A stretch of DNA of 64,000 nt from CAYHIW01 sp964356745 (GCA_964356745.1 CAYHIW010000001.1:17324-81323); one strand, 5' to 3'. Positions 41,245-49,943 are shown, counted from the first letter of the stretch. Made by a program: numbers and translations. Notes: generated from the letters alone by a model not told the origin.

Positions 41245-41784
41245 ATGGGTTTTGGAACGTCTATGGAACCCGAAGCAGAACAAAAATCTTCGTCTTTAGT
41301 CCCACTCATCGTACTTATCGTAGTGGTTGCGATTGGATTCTTTCTTTACAATAACCAGCAAAAAAATAAAAAAGCTCAAGAAGAAGCTGCGATGACAAAG
41401 AGAGTCGTAGAACAAAAAGCTGTTGATGATAAGAAAAAAGAAGAGGATACGGTAAAAGCTAACACGATGGATATCAACCTTCTTGAAGTTAAAGAAAGTA
41501 GTCAGAGCGGAACCGCAAAACTCACAGAAAATAAAGGCAAGCTCACGGTAGTCTTATCACTTTCTGGGGGTAAGTACGCATCGCAACCCGCGCACATTCA
41601 TGAAGGAGCATGCGAAAAACCAGGCAAAGTCGTTTACCCACTCACCAGTGTTGTAGATGGAGCCTCCGAAACCATAATCGAAACCACTCTTAAAGATCTC
41701 AAAGACAATCTCCCCCTTTCTCTTAACGTCCATAAATCTCAAGCAGAACTTGCTGTTTATACTGCGTGTGGGGAATTGAAATAA
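41245..41784 (+). CDS. Membrane-anchored SodC/CHRD-like protein
   Basis: 179-aa protein (or 173 aa if the ATG at 41263 is used): an anchor helix (LVPLIVLIVVVAIGFFLY), a Lys/Glu-rich stalk, and a beta-sandwich domain containing QPAHIHEGACEKPG and SLNVHKSQAELAVYTACGEL. His-Ile-His, a second His and a Cys pair resemble Cu/Zn SOD or CHRD domains, but the full set of SodC metal ligands is not seen. Possible extracytoplasmic redox or copper-binding role; uncertain. Divergent from the Zwf-Gnd fusion. Confidence 0.55.
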   Translation: MGFGTSMEPEAEQKSSSLVPLIVLIVVVAIGFFLYNNQQKNKKAQEEAAMTKRVVEQKAVDDKKKEEDTVKANTMDINLLEVKESSQSGTAKLTENKGKLTVVLSLSGGKYASQPAHIHEGACEKPGKVVYPLTSVVDGASETIIETTLKDLKDNLPLSLNVHKSQAELAVYTACGELK

Positions 41785-41805
41785 ATCTTCGTGTAAAATA
41801 AATGA

Positions 41806-42273
41806 ATGAACGTTCTTATTATCTATGCTACTTATTCTGGAGGCACTCTTCTTGCCGCAGAAGCAATTCAAGAAACGCTAAAAAAACAAAGCATTGATTC
41901 TCAGGTAAAAAACGTGAGAGACCTCACGGAAGAAGATGTGAAAAATCATTCTCACTTTATCTTTGGTTCCTGTACCTGGTTTGAAAATAAATTAGAAGGT
42001 CAACTTCATGGTGGATATGCAGATCTTATCGAACGCATTCCTACATTTACCATCGGTAACAAACAGTGTGCAGTCTACGGACTTGGCGACAATAACATGT
42101 ATGCGATCCATTTTTGCGAAGCTGCTGACCATCTTAAGAAATTTGTCGAAGATCACAACGGAGTTGTGGTAACTGAACCTTTAAAGATCGATAGATTTTA
42201 TTTTGAACAAGAAGAAAATACAAAAAAACTCAAAGACTGGGCAGAACAATTACCGACTCTTTTTACTGAGTAG
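41806..42273 (+). CDS. Flavodoxin-like protein
   Basis: 155-aa flavodoxin fold. The FMN phosphate loop is YATYSGGTLLAA, then FIFGSCTWFENKLEGQLHG and YGLGDNNMYAIHFCEAADHL, the two loops that flank the isoalloxazine ring. It would shuttle electrons, perhaps from the NADPH made by the nearby Zwf-Gnd. TAAAAT ends 6 nt before ATG 41806. Confidence 0.88.
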   Translation: MNVLIIYATYSGGTLLAAEAIQETLKKQSIDSQVKNVRDLTEEDVKNHSHFIFGSCTWFENKLEGQLHGGYADLIERIPTFTIGNKQCAVYGLGDNNMYAIHFCEAADHLKKFVEDHNGVVVTEPLKIDRFYFEQEENTKKLKDWAEQLPTLFTE

Positions 42274-42832
42274 TCGCAGAACCTGTTGCGGTTGGATTTT
42301 GATAAGTAAAATTACGTTGTAAGATTTCTTCGTCTGAAGACGCAATGCTACGAACCCGGAGATCTACTTTTTTTTGTCCAGACGAAAGATTATAAAGACA
42401 GATTGACTTATCGGTAAAGTCCGACCAACCTCCTCCATTGATTCGATATGTCCACACAACTCCACAATACTCACCAGCTTTATACGAGATGTCAATGCAT
42501 ACCGGGTCTTGTGTCACCGTCTGATTTTCTTGAGGGAAAAGAATGCTCACTGGCCCTACTTCTTTCTTGCAACTTACTGCAGTTGTTTGAGGAATGGGTG
42601 TAATGGTAGGACTTTGATCGTTCTCGCCTTTTTGAACCTCAACGGGAATGATTGTCACGTTATTGCTCGAATCCGTCTTGTCTTTATTATTGCCTCCTTG
42701 TAAATTATTGAGATTTAGAATAATCACCGTAAGAAGTACCGGAATCGAAAGAAGAGCGGTAACCAACTCTATGTACTGTTTTTTATCAGGGAGCGTTTTA
42801 TACCATTGTGTAAATCTTTCTTTATATGTCAT
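42263..42832 (-). CDS. Membrane-anchored protein with Ig-like outer domain
   Basis: 189-aa protein: cytoplasmic tail, one membrane helix (VTALLSIPVLLTVIILNL, about residues 24-42), a Ser/Thr/Pro linker, and a domain with paired Cys and beta strands (SILFPQENQTVTQDPVCI, WTYRINGGGW) that suggests an Ig-like fold. Specific function unknown. It is read 5 nt after the PCD gene on the same strand. Confidence 0.5.
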   Translation of the reverse strand: MTYKERFTQWYKTLPDKKQYIELVTALLSIPVLLTVIILNLNNLQGGNNKDKTDSSNNVTIIPVEVQKGENDQSPTITPIPQTTAVSCKKEVGPVSILFPQENQTVTQDPVCIDISYKAGEYCGVVWTYRINGGGWSDFTDKSICLYNLSSGQKKVDLRVRSIASSDEEILQRNFTYQNPTATGSATTQ

Positions 42833-42837
42833 GGTTA

Positions 42838-43164
42838 TTATTTGAGTGTATCAATTTTTGATGCGACGATGAAGTCATTTAAAGACAGTCCTTTGATTGC
42901 GTGTGTGAAAAGAGTAATTGTAACTTTGTTCCAGTTATGCAAAGCAATATCAGGATGATGTCCTTCAGACTCTGCCAACTCTGCCACGTTATTGACAAAC
43001 TTTACCGCTTCTTTAAAATCTTTGAATTTGAACGTTCGCGTAATTAATGTATCGTCAACAACACCCCACTGTGGAACTTTGTCAAGATGCCCTTCAAAAT
43101 CACTCCTCTTCATCGGCTTTGCATCTCCTTCACATGGAACACATTTTTGAGCTGTCAAATCCAT
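42838..43164 (-). CDS. Pterin-4-alpha-carbinolamine dehydratase
   Basis: 108-aa PCD/DCoH protein. The catalytic histidines are in AESEGHHPDIALHNWNKV and the end is FTHAIKGLSLNDFIVA. In known organisms it recycles tetrahydrobiopterin or aids molybdopterin and phenylalanine metabolism; no pterin hydroxylase is visible here. TATAAT ends 7 nt before the ATG at 43164; the longer frame is rejected. Confidence 0.93.
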   Translation of the reverse strand: MDLTAQKCVPCEGDAKPMKRSDFEGHLDKVPQWGVVDDTLITRTFKFKDFKEAVKFVNNVAELAESEGHHPDIALHNWNKVTITLFTHAIKGLSLNDFIVASKIDTLK

Positions 43165-43171
43165 CAATTCA

Positions 43172-43179
43172 ATTATACT
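43172..43179. promoter_or_regulatory. Overlapping divergent -10 boxes (PCD and PAP2)
   Basis: ATTATACT holds TATAAT on the minus strand (43172-43177) and TATACT on the plus strand (43174-43179). Start codons lie 7 and 6 nt away. The two genes must compete for polymerase. Confidence 0.7.
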
Positions 43180-43185
43180 AAGAAT

Positions 43186-43812
43186 ATGCACAAAAAAGGA
43201 TTGCTTATGCTAGGTTCTTTTTTATTTTTCTTGGGATTTGTGATCTTTACTTTTCTTGTAAAGTCGGATGTGTTTACGCAACTTGATTTTAATGCACTGG
43301 TTAAAATTCAGGATGCAGTCCCACGCAAAATCGACAAGCTACTCAATATATTTGCACTTATCGGAACTTTCCCTATCGTCACTATCTTTTTAATATCGTT
43401 TTTGGTTTTGAGGAAAAAATTAAGTGGTGTCATCATCTTCTTCTCTTATCTTTCGGCACATGCTTTGGAATTTATTTTTAAAGAGATCTCAAAACAAGCC
43501 GGACCTCCCTACTTATTTCACAGACGCTATGAAGCTGCAGGATTTGATAAATCATACGTTCTACCAGACTCATCGTATCCATCAGGACATGCGATGAGAG
43601 CTGTCTTTATGTTAATTGTTATTTGTTATTTGTTAATAGGTAATAGAAGGCTGCCAAAAAACAAAAAAATCACCGGACTTATTTTTTTAAGTTCTGTTGC
43701 GGTGGGGATTATTGTTTCGAAAGCAGTGTTTGGCGAACATTGGGTGACAGATCTTGTTGGAGGTGGAATGCTCGGAGTCTCTCTTGCCTGTTTTGCACTT
43801 CTCTTTCTTTAA
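43186..43812 (+). CDS. PAP2-family membrane phosphatase
   Basis: 208-aa integral membrane phosphatase, about six helices, probably acting on undecaprenyl or lipid phosphates. Motif 2 is SYPSGHAMRA and motif 3 is GEHWVTDLVGG, each with the catalytic His. Motif 1, usually KX6RP, reads KEISKQAGP: the Arg is replaced by Gly, which may lower activity. A stretch after motif 2 (VICYLLIGNRR) is encoded by a TTGTTATTTGTTATTTGTTA repeat. TATACT lies 6 nt before the ATG. Confidence 0.85.
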   Translation: MHKKGLLMLGSFLFFLGFVIFTFLVKSDVFTQLDFNALVKIQDAVPRKIDKLLNIFALIGTFPIVTIFLISFLVLRKKLSGVIIFFSYLSAHALEFIFKEISKQAGPPYLFHRRYEAAGFDKSYVLPDSSYPSGHAMRAVFMLIVICYLLIGNRRLPKNKKITGLIFLSSVAVGIIVSKAVFGEHWVTDLVGGGMLGVSLACFALLFL

Positions 43813-44114
43813 GACTTCTTACTTTTCTCAAGTTTATCTAACCGAAGCGCTTTAACTCCGTAATATACGACAAGCGCTATGATGATAAAGTCTATGAAGC
43901 TGCTGATAAAACTTCCGTAAAGAATTTTTGCTGATCCGATTGGGATGTAAGCGGTCTGCAACCCTTTTGCTGAACCCAAAATAAGTCCAAGAAACGGATT
44001 GATAAGATCAGTCACCATCGACGTAACCAATTTTTGGATTGCTCCACCTAGAATAAAACCAACCGCCAACCCAACGACTCCCTTTTCTCGAATAAAGTCA
44101 ATAAAACCGCGCAT
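43809..44114 (-). CDS. mscL: Large-conductance mechanosensitive channel MscL
   Basis: 101-aa MscL that opens under osmotic downshock. RGFIDFIREKGVVGLAVGFILGGA forms the amphipathic N-helix and TM1 pore; NPFLGLILG, then a short periplasmic loop and TM2 (FIDFIIIALVVYYGV). The loop is shorter than in E. coli. TAGAAT ends 7 nt before ATG 44114, so the longer frame to 44144 is rejected. Confidence 0.92.
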   Translation of the reverse strand: MRGFIDFIREKGVVGLAVGFILGGAIQKLVTSMVTDLINPFLGLILGSAKGLQTAYIPIGSAKILYGSFISSFIDFIIIALVVYYGVKALRLDKLEKSKKS

Positions 44115-44147
44115 ATCAATAATTCTAATACATACATTATTCATATG

Positions 44148-44176
44148 TTGACAAGGGAGTTGTTTTTATTTAATCT
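44148..44176 (+). promoter_or_regulatory. Promoter ahead of the 48-aa TM gene and pilB
   Basis: TTGACA (44148-44153), 17-bp spacer, TAATCT (44171-44176). Transcription would start near 44183, about 23 nt before the ATG at 44206. Confidence 0.6.
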
Positions 44177-44205
44177 AAAAGTAGCAGTTACAATTTCAAA
44201 CCATT

Positions 44206-44352
44206 ATGGCAAAAAGAAAATCTTCATCTCGAGCTAAAAAATACGATCCCCAGAAATCCCCCATCATTCAGGTTGGGGTAGTTGTTATTCTTGTTAGCGC
44301 CCTCTTTATTATGGCGTCACTTGCAAAACGATTTCCCAATCTTTTCTTTTAA
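44206..44352 (+). CDS. 48-aa basic single-TM protein upstream of pilB
   Basis: Unlisted short gene: MAKRKSSSRAKKYDPQKSP then one membrane helix (IIQVGVVVILVSALFIMASL) and a short tail, ending TAA. The basic-then-TM design and a 17-bp-spaced promoter upstream support it. It lies 33 nt before pilB and could be part of the pilus locus. No family assigned. Confidence 0.55.
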   Translation: MAKRKSSSRAKKYDPQKSPIIQVGVVVILVSALFIMASLAKRFPNLFF

Positions 44353-44385
44353 TTTCGACCCCGTCAATCTGGTATTCTGAATTGT

Positions 44386-46074
44386 ATGGTACTGACCGAT
44401 GATCAACTCATCTCGCTTGTTCTAAGCACCAAACTCATTGACGAAAAAGGACTCGCTGAAGTTAAAAAATATGCGCAAAACGCAGATGTTTCACTCTCTG
44501 ACGCACTTCTTGAGAAGAATATTATTTCTGACGAATACTTTGGAGTACTCGTAAGTCAGGCTCTTCACATCCCTTTTGTAAGGCTATCCAAACTCACCAT
44601 AGCAGACGAAATTCTCCATATTGTCCCAGAGAGACTTGCACGTAAACACAAAGTCATTGCATTCTCGCGTGATGCACATGGCATAAATCTTGCCATGACC
44701 AACCCTAAGGATGTAGTTGTTACCGATCTTTTGAAGCGAAAAACCGGACAAACCATTACGCCCTATTATGCTACTGAACGAGACATCAACAACACATTTC
44801 ATTTTTATAAAAAAGAACTCCAACAAAAATTCAACGCTCTTCTCAAGAAATACGCCAAAAAAGCAGATGGTGGACTAGGCGACCTGCCTGTTGCCAAAAT
44901 CGTCGACACTCTTATCGACTTTGCCTATCAAAATCATTCATCAGATCTTCACGTTGAACCACGCGACAAAGACGCATTGGTACGATTTCGTATTGATGGC
45001 ATCTTACATGACATGCTCTTTGTCCCTAAAGATCTCCACGAAAGAATCATTTCAAGAATTAAGGTCATGTCGCGTCTCAGAACCGATGAACACCTCGCGT
45101 CACAAGACGGTAAAATGCGCTTAAGACTCGAAGAGGAGACGTTAGATATTCGCGTCTCAATACTTCCGATTGTTGATGGAGAAAAAGCCGTTCTTCGACT
45201 TCTCTCTTCAAGGTCAAACCAACTTTCGCTTGTTGATCTTGGAATGAGTGAATCTGATCTTAAGAAAGTTCACACCGCAATTGCCAAACCTCACGGCATG
45301 ATTTTATCAACCGGTCCAACGGGATCTGGAAAATCAACTTCTGTGTATGCGATTCTTAAACTTCTCAACACAAGAGAGAAAAATATTACCACCATAGAAG
45401 ACCCTGTTGAATATCGTATAAAGGGAGTCAATCAAATTCATGTTAATCCCAAAGCCAACCTAACATTTGCAAGTGGACTTCGCGCCATATTACGGCAGGA
45501 CCCAAACATCGTACTCGTTGGGGAAATCCGCGACATTGAAACAGCGGGAATTGCCGTAAATGCTGCGCTTACCGGACATATGGTTTTATCAACACTTCAC
45601 ACCAATGACGCTTCAACCGCACTTCCCCGTCTTATCGACATGAAGGTTGAACCATTTCTTGTGGCGTCCACCATCAAAATTATTATTGGTCAGAGACTTA
45701 TACGTAAGCTCTGTGAGAACTGTAAAATTTCCTATACGACAACCATCGAAGAACTCAAAAAACATCTTTCTGATAGGATGATTCAAAAACATTTTATTCC
45801 TATTGGACAGCAAAACGAAGTTCGTTTTTATAAAGGGCAGGGCTGCAAACTATGTCATAACACAGGTTATGCCGGACGTATTGGTGTTTTTGAAGTTCTT
45901 GAAGTAACAAATGCCATTCGAACACTTATTACCGATAAAAAAGATTCTGATGTGATACAGAAAGCAGCCTATGACGAAGGAATGACAAGTATGCTCGATG
46001 ACGGCATCATAAAAGTTACCAAAGGATTGACTACTATCGAAGAAGTTCTCCGCGTAACACAGGTCGAATCATAA
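44386..46074 (+). CDS. pilB: Type IV pilus assembly ATPase PilB
   Basis: 562-aa extension motor. N-terminal MshEN domain (residues about 1-150), then the GspE/PilB ATPase: Walker A GPTGSGKST at 310-318, Asp box EDPVEYRIKGVNQIHVN, Walker B ILVGEIRDIETA with ALTGHMVLSTLHTND (His box), and a four-Cys zinc site (CENC near 440, CKLC near 487). TATTCT lies 7 nt before the ATG. It starts the pilus locus and is followed after 2 nt by pilC. No PilT retraction ATPase is in view. Confidence 0.96.
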   Translation: MVLTDDQLISLVLSTKLIDEKGLAEVKKYAQNADVSLSDALLEKNIISDEYFGVLVSQALHIPFVRLSKLTIADEILHIVPERLARKHKVIAFSRDAHGINLAMTNPKDVVVTDLLKRKTGQTITPYYATERDINNTFHFYKKELQQKFNALLKKYAKKADGGLGDLPVAKIVDTLIDFAYQNHSSDLHVEPRDKDALVRFRIDGILHDMLFVPKDLHERIISRIKVMSRLRTDEHLASQDGKMRLRLEEETLDIRVSILPIVDGEKAVLRLLSSRSNQLSLVDLGMSESDLKKVHTAIAKPHGMILSTGPTGSGKSTSVYAILKLLNTREKNITTIEDPVEYRIKGVNQIHVNPKANLTFASGLRAILRQDPNIVLVGEIRDIETAGIAVNAALTGHMVLSTLHTNDASTALPRLIDMKVEPFLVASTIKIIIGQRLIRKLCENCKISYTTTIEELKKHLSDRMIQKHFIPIGQQNEVRFYKGQGCKLCHNTGYAGRIGVFEVLEVTNAIRTLITDKKDSDVIQKAAYDEGMTSMLDDGIIKVTKGLTTIEEVLRVTQVES

Positions 46075-46076
46075 GT

Positions 46077-47129
46077 ATGAAAACAAGTAAGATTTCGTTG
46101 TCCATAAACGACAAAATAGGTTTGTTTGGAAATCTTGCAACAATGCTTGCTGCGGGAATTTCGATCCTTGAAGTTGTTGACTCGCTTCTGGAAGACGTCA
46201 AAGGAGGCCAGAAAAAAATATTAGAAAGACTGCGTGCAGACATAACCCAAGGTAAGCCAATCCACGAATCATTCTCTTACTTTCCCAATAGTTTTGACCG
46301 AGTAACAATTAATATCATAAAAGCAGCAGAACAAGCGGGCACCCTCGACACAACCTTGAAAGATCTTAAAAAACACATTCAACAAGAACATGAATTTATT
46401 GACAAAGTTAAGTCAGCCCTCACCTATCCTGTTGTTATTTTTGTCGTGTTTATTGGAGTCATGCTTATGATCCTCATTGTTGTTATTCCCAAAATCGCAG
46501 TCGTCTTTACGCGACTCCACGTCGAGCTTCCTCTACCAACACGCATTCTCATCTTCGTCTCAGACCTCTTGATCAAAAATACATTTTTGTTTATTGCCGG
46601 AATTGTAGCGTTCGTAGCAATCATTTTTTTTATCTACAAAAATAACAGAAAACTTCTTCTTAATTCAATTTTTTCACTTCCTCTCGTTTCGCAACTTGTT
46701 CGAGAGATCGATCTTACTCGATTTACCAGAAGTTTCGCACTTCTTTTGACATCGGGCATACCTATCATAAGCGCTCTTGAACTTACTCAAGACGTTGTGG
46801 TACAACGAGATTTAGCTCATGTCATACAACAAACTAAAGACATGGTTTTGTCTGGGAAAAAAATCTCAGACGGCCTAAAACTAGCCAAAGGAAAGATTCC
46901 AAGTATTATGATCAAAATAATAGAAGCGGGTGAGAAAACTGGCTCGTTGGACAAGTCAATGCAGGAAATCTCAGAGCATCTTGACTACCAAGTTTCAAAT
47001 ACGTTACGAACATTGACCGCCCTTCTTGAACCTGTCATGCTCGTTTTGGTCGGAGTACTGATCGGCGGTATGATGCTTGCGATTATTGCACCAATCTATG
47101 GATTGGTTGGTCAAGTTGGAGCACGTTAA
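46077..47129 (+). CDS. pilC: Type IV pilus inner-membrane platform protein PilC
   Basis: 350-aa GspF/PilC platform protein linking PilB to the growing pilus. Two T2SSF domains are visible: GNLATMLAAGISILEVVDSL with its KAAEQAGTLD, and later FALLLTSGIPIISALEL with EAGEKTGSLDKS, each followed by membrane helices. It starts 2 nt after pilB and overlaps the response regulator on the other strand by 4 nt. Confidence 0.96.
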   Translation: MKTSKISLSINDKIGLFGNLATMLAAGISILEVVDSLLEDVKGGQKKILERLRADITQGKPIHESFSYFPNSFDRVTINIIKAAEQAGTLDTTLKDLKKHIQQEHEFIDKVKSALTYPVVIFVVFIGVMLMILIVVIPKIAVVFTRLHVELPLPTRILIFVSDLLIKNTFLFIAGIVAFVAIIFFIYKNNRKLLLNSIFSLPLVSQLVREIDLTRFTRSFALLLTSGIPIISALELTQDVVVQRDLAHVIQQTKDMVLSGKKISDGLKLAKGKIPSIMIKIIEAGEKTGSLDKSMQEISEHLDYQVSNTLRTLTALLEPVMLVLVGVLIGGMMLAIIAPIYGLVGQVGAR

Positions 47130-47503
47130 GGCTTCTTCAAAAACTCTTTTGCCTTCTCAACGAGTTGTACCGGAATAAAGTCAGCTTTAATAAGGTACGA
47201 GGTTGCTCCTTTTTTCAAAGCTTCTTTCATTGAAGGATCGTTTGATAAATTGGTGAGAATAATAATCGGTCCGTTCGGCTGTGCTGGTGGCGACTCTGCA
47301 AGTTTTGTCAAAACGCCAAGTCCATCTAAATTCGGCATCATGATATCCAAAAGTGTAAGATCCCATCCTCCTTGACTCAACTTCTCCAGTCCATCTTTAC
47401 CGTCTTTGGCTGAGTCTACCTCAAACCCAGCATCTTTCATTACCTCAACATAGAGTTCCCGAAGATATAAGTCGTCATCAATAACAAGAATCTTTTTTGC
47501 CAT
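47126..47503 (-). CDS. CheY-like response regulator
   Basis: 125-aa single receiver domain. Acidic pocket Asp in VIDDD, phospho-acceptor Asp53 in LLDIMMP, switch Thr in ILTNLS and Lys106 in YLIKADF are intact. With no output domain, it probably works by protein contact, perhaps on PilB/PilC or the pilus. The histidine kinase at 51059 is a likely partner. It faces pilC tail to tail. Confidence 0.92.
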   Translation of the reverse strand: MAKKILVIDDDLYLRELYVEVMKDAGFEVDSAKDGKDGLEKLSQGGWDLTLLDIMMPNLDGLGVLTKLAESPPAQPNGPIIILTNLSNDPSMKEALKKGATSYLIKADFIPVQLVEKAKEFLKKP

Positions 47504-47582
47504 GCACTAACTTTAATATAGTAATAGTCAAAATTCAATAATATTGCATTTTACTTTAGGCTCGCCTATACTAACTTGAATA

Positions 47583-48074
47583 ATGATAATAACTCTAACT
47601 TCGGGGGCAGGTTACGGACGTACTCCCCTTTCAGCCTTTGACGCAGCTCTTCATGATGCAGGAATTTATAATTACAACCTCCTCATATTATCCTCTGTCA
47701 TTCCAACAGGTGCAGTTGTCAAAAAGGGCATCTTTGAGACGAAAGAAAATGAACACGGCCACCGTTTGTACGTTGTTAGAGCCGAGATTAGAAGTCGTGA
47801 ATCGGGCAAATGGATTGGTGCTGCTCTAGGATGGTATCAACTTGAAGATGGACGTGGAGTATTTGTAGAACACGAAGAAATTGGAGAAACACCCGATGCG
47901 GTAAAAGGAAATCTTGCCGCAGAAGTTCGCAAGTCGCTTATCGATCTGTGTCGAGCACGTAAGTACCCCATTATCGAAAGCCGTCTTCAAATGAAAATTA
48001 AAACCGCAAAAGTAACCGACTCTGCAGCTTGCGTCTTGGTCGTTGGCGTATATAAGGCTGAGGGATGGGAATAA
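47583..48074 (+). CDS. Pyruvoyl-dependent arginine decarboxylase
   Basis: 163-aa PvlArgDC proenzyme that self-cleaves at a Ser-Ser bond to make a pyruvoyl group, then turns arginine to agmatine. The site is LLILSSVIPTGA (S37-S38). GAGYGRTPLSAFDAAL, AEIRSRESGKWIGAALGWYQ and IGETPDAVKGNL match the archaeal/chlamydial family. No agmatinase or spermidine synthase is in the window, so its use (polyamines or acid resistance) is open. TATACT lies about 10 nt before the ATG. Confidence 0.92.
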   Translation: MIITLTSGAGYGRTPLSAFDAALHDAGIYNYNLLILSSVIPTGAVVKKGIFETKENEHGHRLYVVRAEIRSRESGKWIGAALGWYQLEDGRGVFVEHEEIGETPDAVKGNLAAEVRKSLIDLCRARKYPIIESRLQMKIKTAKVTDSAACVLVVGVYKAEGWE

Positions 48075-48075
48075 A

Positions 48076-48987
48076 CTATTTTTTGGGAAAAACTTTGTAT
48101 TTTTTAAGATAATGAACTGGTCCCCACGATTGTTTCGCCTTCCTCAAACCTTCAATTCCCAAATCTTGCTCGTAATTAATGTGTGATCGCCCTAGTTTTT
48201 TAAAATATTCCGCAGACTTTTGCTTAAGAAAAGGAAATATTCCCTCATAGGTAACGTCAGCTTTTTCAAAATGAATAATGCCATGGTTGTCATGTATCGC
48301 TTCGTTGATTGAGAATCCTACAAGCTTCCCATCAATATAAAGACCCAAACAAAACAGTTCAAAATGTTCTGCTGATCTTAACAATCTTTGAACTGCCATA
48401 AGTTCTGTATTAGTATCAGCCCTATCTCTTCCCTGACTTTTTTCCCACTCAATAAATACACCAACGATTTCTTCATGAGTTTTGGTATCTTTCAAATCTA
48501 TTTCTTTAACGATGTGTTTTGGATGTTTACGTAAAAAACGCGCCACAAAATTCTTTTTACCACGGTATTTTTTTCCTTGCAATGCGTGCACTCGATCTGT
48601 TGCAAGAATATAATCGTGACCATCTACATCTTCTTGAATGTGAAAATCGTTGAACAGCGTCTTTTCTGCTTGAGTAACAATTTCCGGTATAAGCTGTAGA
48701 GTTGGTTCGATGCCAATGTCTTTTGCATGTTGATGAAGCTTGTGAATTGAATTTTTTATCTCGTTTTTACCAAGAAGCGTCAAGAAAGGAAGACCCGTCA
48801 TATAATCGTGAAACTTAAGAACGAGATTGTCGTTGAGAAATGTCCATTCTGCTTGATCATTAACGTTATAACTCCACATACTGACAAAGTTATAGTCTGA
48901 ATAAGGAGGGAATTGAGACACAAAATCTCCAATAATATGCTTGTCATCAATCGCAAGTTTTTTAAAATGGGGGAATTGTGGAGTCAT
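48076..48987 (-). CDS. DUF2156 (GNAT-like) protein
   Basis: 303-aa protein matching DUF2156, the fold of the catalytic part of phosphatidylglycerol lysyltransferase: LRKHPKHIVKEIDL preceded by KYRGKKNFVARF, then GLYIDGKLVGFSINEA and INYEQDLGIEGLRKAKQSWGP. No membrane helices, so it is a soluble aminoacyl- or acyl-transferase-like protein. It follows the EamA gene directly, so the two could handle a common metabolite or lipid. Confidence 0.85.
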   Translation of the reverse strand: MTPQFPHFKKLAIDDKHIIGDFVSQFPPYSDYNFVSMWSYNVNDQAEWTFLNDNLVLKFHDYMTGLPFLTLLGKNEIKNSIHKLHQHAKDIGIEPTLQLIPEIVTQAEKTLFNDFHIQEDVDGHDYILATDRVHALQGKKYRGKKNFVARFLRKHPKHIVKEIDLKDTKTHEEIVGVFIEWEKSQGRDRADTNTELMAVQRLLRSAEHFELFCLGLYIDGKLVGFSINEAIHDNHGIIHFEKADVTYEGIFPFLKQKSAEYFKKLGRSHINYEQDLGIEGLRKAKQSWGPVHYLKKYKVFPKK

Positions 48988-49881
48988 TTAAATTAACAAA
49001 GAGAGACCAATAAATAAACCGATTGCCGAGAGGATTTTTTTAACAAAATCTTTTCTTTGTATTTTTTCATGAAAATATTTTGGAAAGACTATAGTAAGAA
49101 TTCCTCCATATATAATTCCGAAAAAGGCCTGTGTATTTCCCACTACGCTCACGAGCGCAACCGGCCCTGTCGCAAAAGCTAAAAACTGAAGAGCCTTTGA
49201 TAATATAAACATCCCTTCATTCAAAAATACCATTGTTAAAACGTTGACTCCTGCAGTTCTTAAGCCCCTATGAAACGACTGACGTACGGGTTTTATCACA
49301 TATAATAATGCTCCACCAATTCCAACTCCCCAACTTTCATAACTTAAGATTTTGGTAAACGAATTTGCGTCAATAGCGAACTTAACGAGTAACACTGAGA
49401 TCGCCCAAAATATATTGGACACAATCATTAGCCAAAATCCAGCTGAAAAACTGAATTTTTTTTTCGTTTTTTTATATGAAATCGGGAGTAATGATACAAA
49501 AATAATAATAAATCCTATGAGTTGCTTTATCGATATCGTTTCTTTTAAGAAAAAAAATGCTGAGACAATAACAAATATCGGCATCGTCTGCATGAGAATA
49601 TTTACATAACTTGCCTCTTCAAGAGAAATTGCTTTAAAGTATGTGTACGCAGCCCAAATAGTAAAAACACCACTTAAAAGTAACAATATTGCATCTCGAA
49701 AACTGAGTACGGGAAACCCAAAAACTACCCAGAATGTCGTTCCTGCAATAACACCAGCTATTGTTGTATATATTGGCATGCCACGATAATCTTTGAGTTT
49801 GTTAGAAACAATATGTTTATCAACAAATACAACGACCGCATAACCTATTGCAGAAAGTAGGGCTGATAAAAACCAATGCAT
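48988..49881 (-). CDS. EamA/DMT-family transporter
   Basis: 297-aa membrane protein with ten helices in two five-helix EamA halves (VFTIWAAYTYFKAISLEEASYV in the first; ALQFLAFATGPVALVSVVGN in the second). Drug/metabolite transporter superfamily; substrate unknown. TATAAT ends 5 nt before the ATG. Directly abuts the DUF2156 gene. Confidence 0.9.
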   Translation of the reverse strand: MHWFLSALLSAIGYAVVVFVDKHIVSNKLKDYRGMPIYTTIAGVIAGTTFWVVFGFPVLSFRDAILLLLSGVFTIWAAYTYFKAISLEEASYVNILMQTMPIFVIVSAFFFLKETISIKQLIGFIIIFVSLLPISYKKTKKKFSFSAGFWLMIVSNIFWAISVLLVKFAIDANSFTKILSYESWGVGIGGALLYVIKPVRQSFHRGLRTAGVNVLTMVFLNEGMFILSKALQFLAFATGPVALVSVVGNTQAFFGIIYGGILTIVFPKYFHEKIQRKDFVKKILSAIGLFIGLSLLI

Positions 49882-49908
49882 TCTGCATTATATAAAACAT
49901 TTGGTAGC

Positions 49909-49937
49909 TTGACATTCAATAGCGGCATTAGTAATCT
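49909..49937 (+). promoter_or_regulatory. Consensus promoter of the 7TM-kinase-prepilin block
   Basis: TTGACA (49909-49914), 17-bp spacer, TAATCT (49932-49937), 6 nt to the ATG at 49944. It may drive the run of genes to 56942, though inner -10 boxes exist. Confidence 0.75.
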
Positions 49938-49943
49938 GGTAAC

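Noticed and set aside
47270..47300. A fourth palindromic element in the response regulator (ESPPAQPNG)
   Set aside because: The DNA is only loosely similar and the receiver domain has normal length, so no insertion is needed to explain it.
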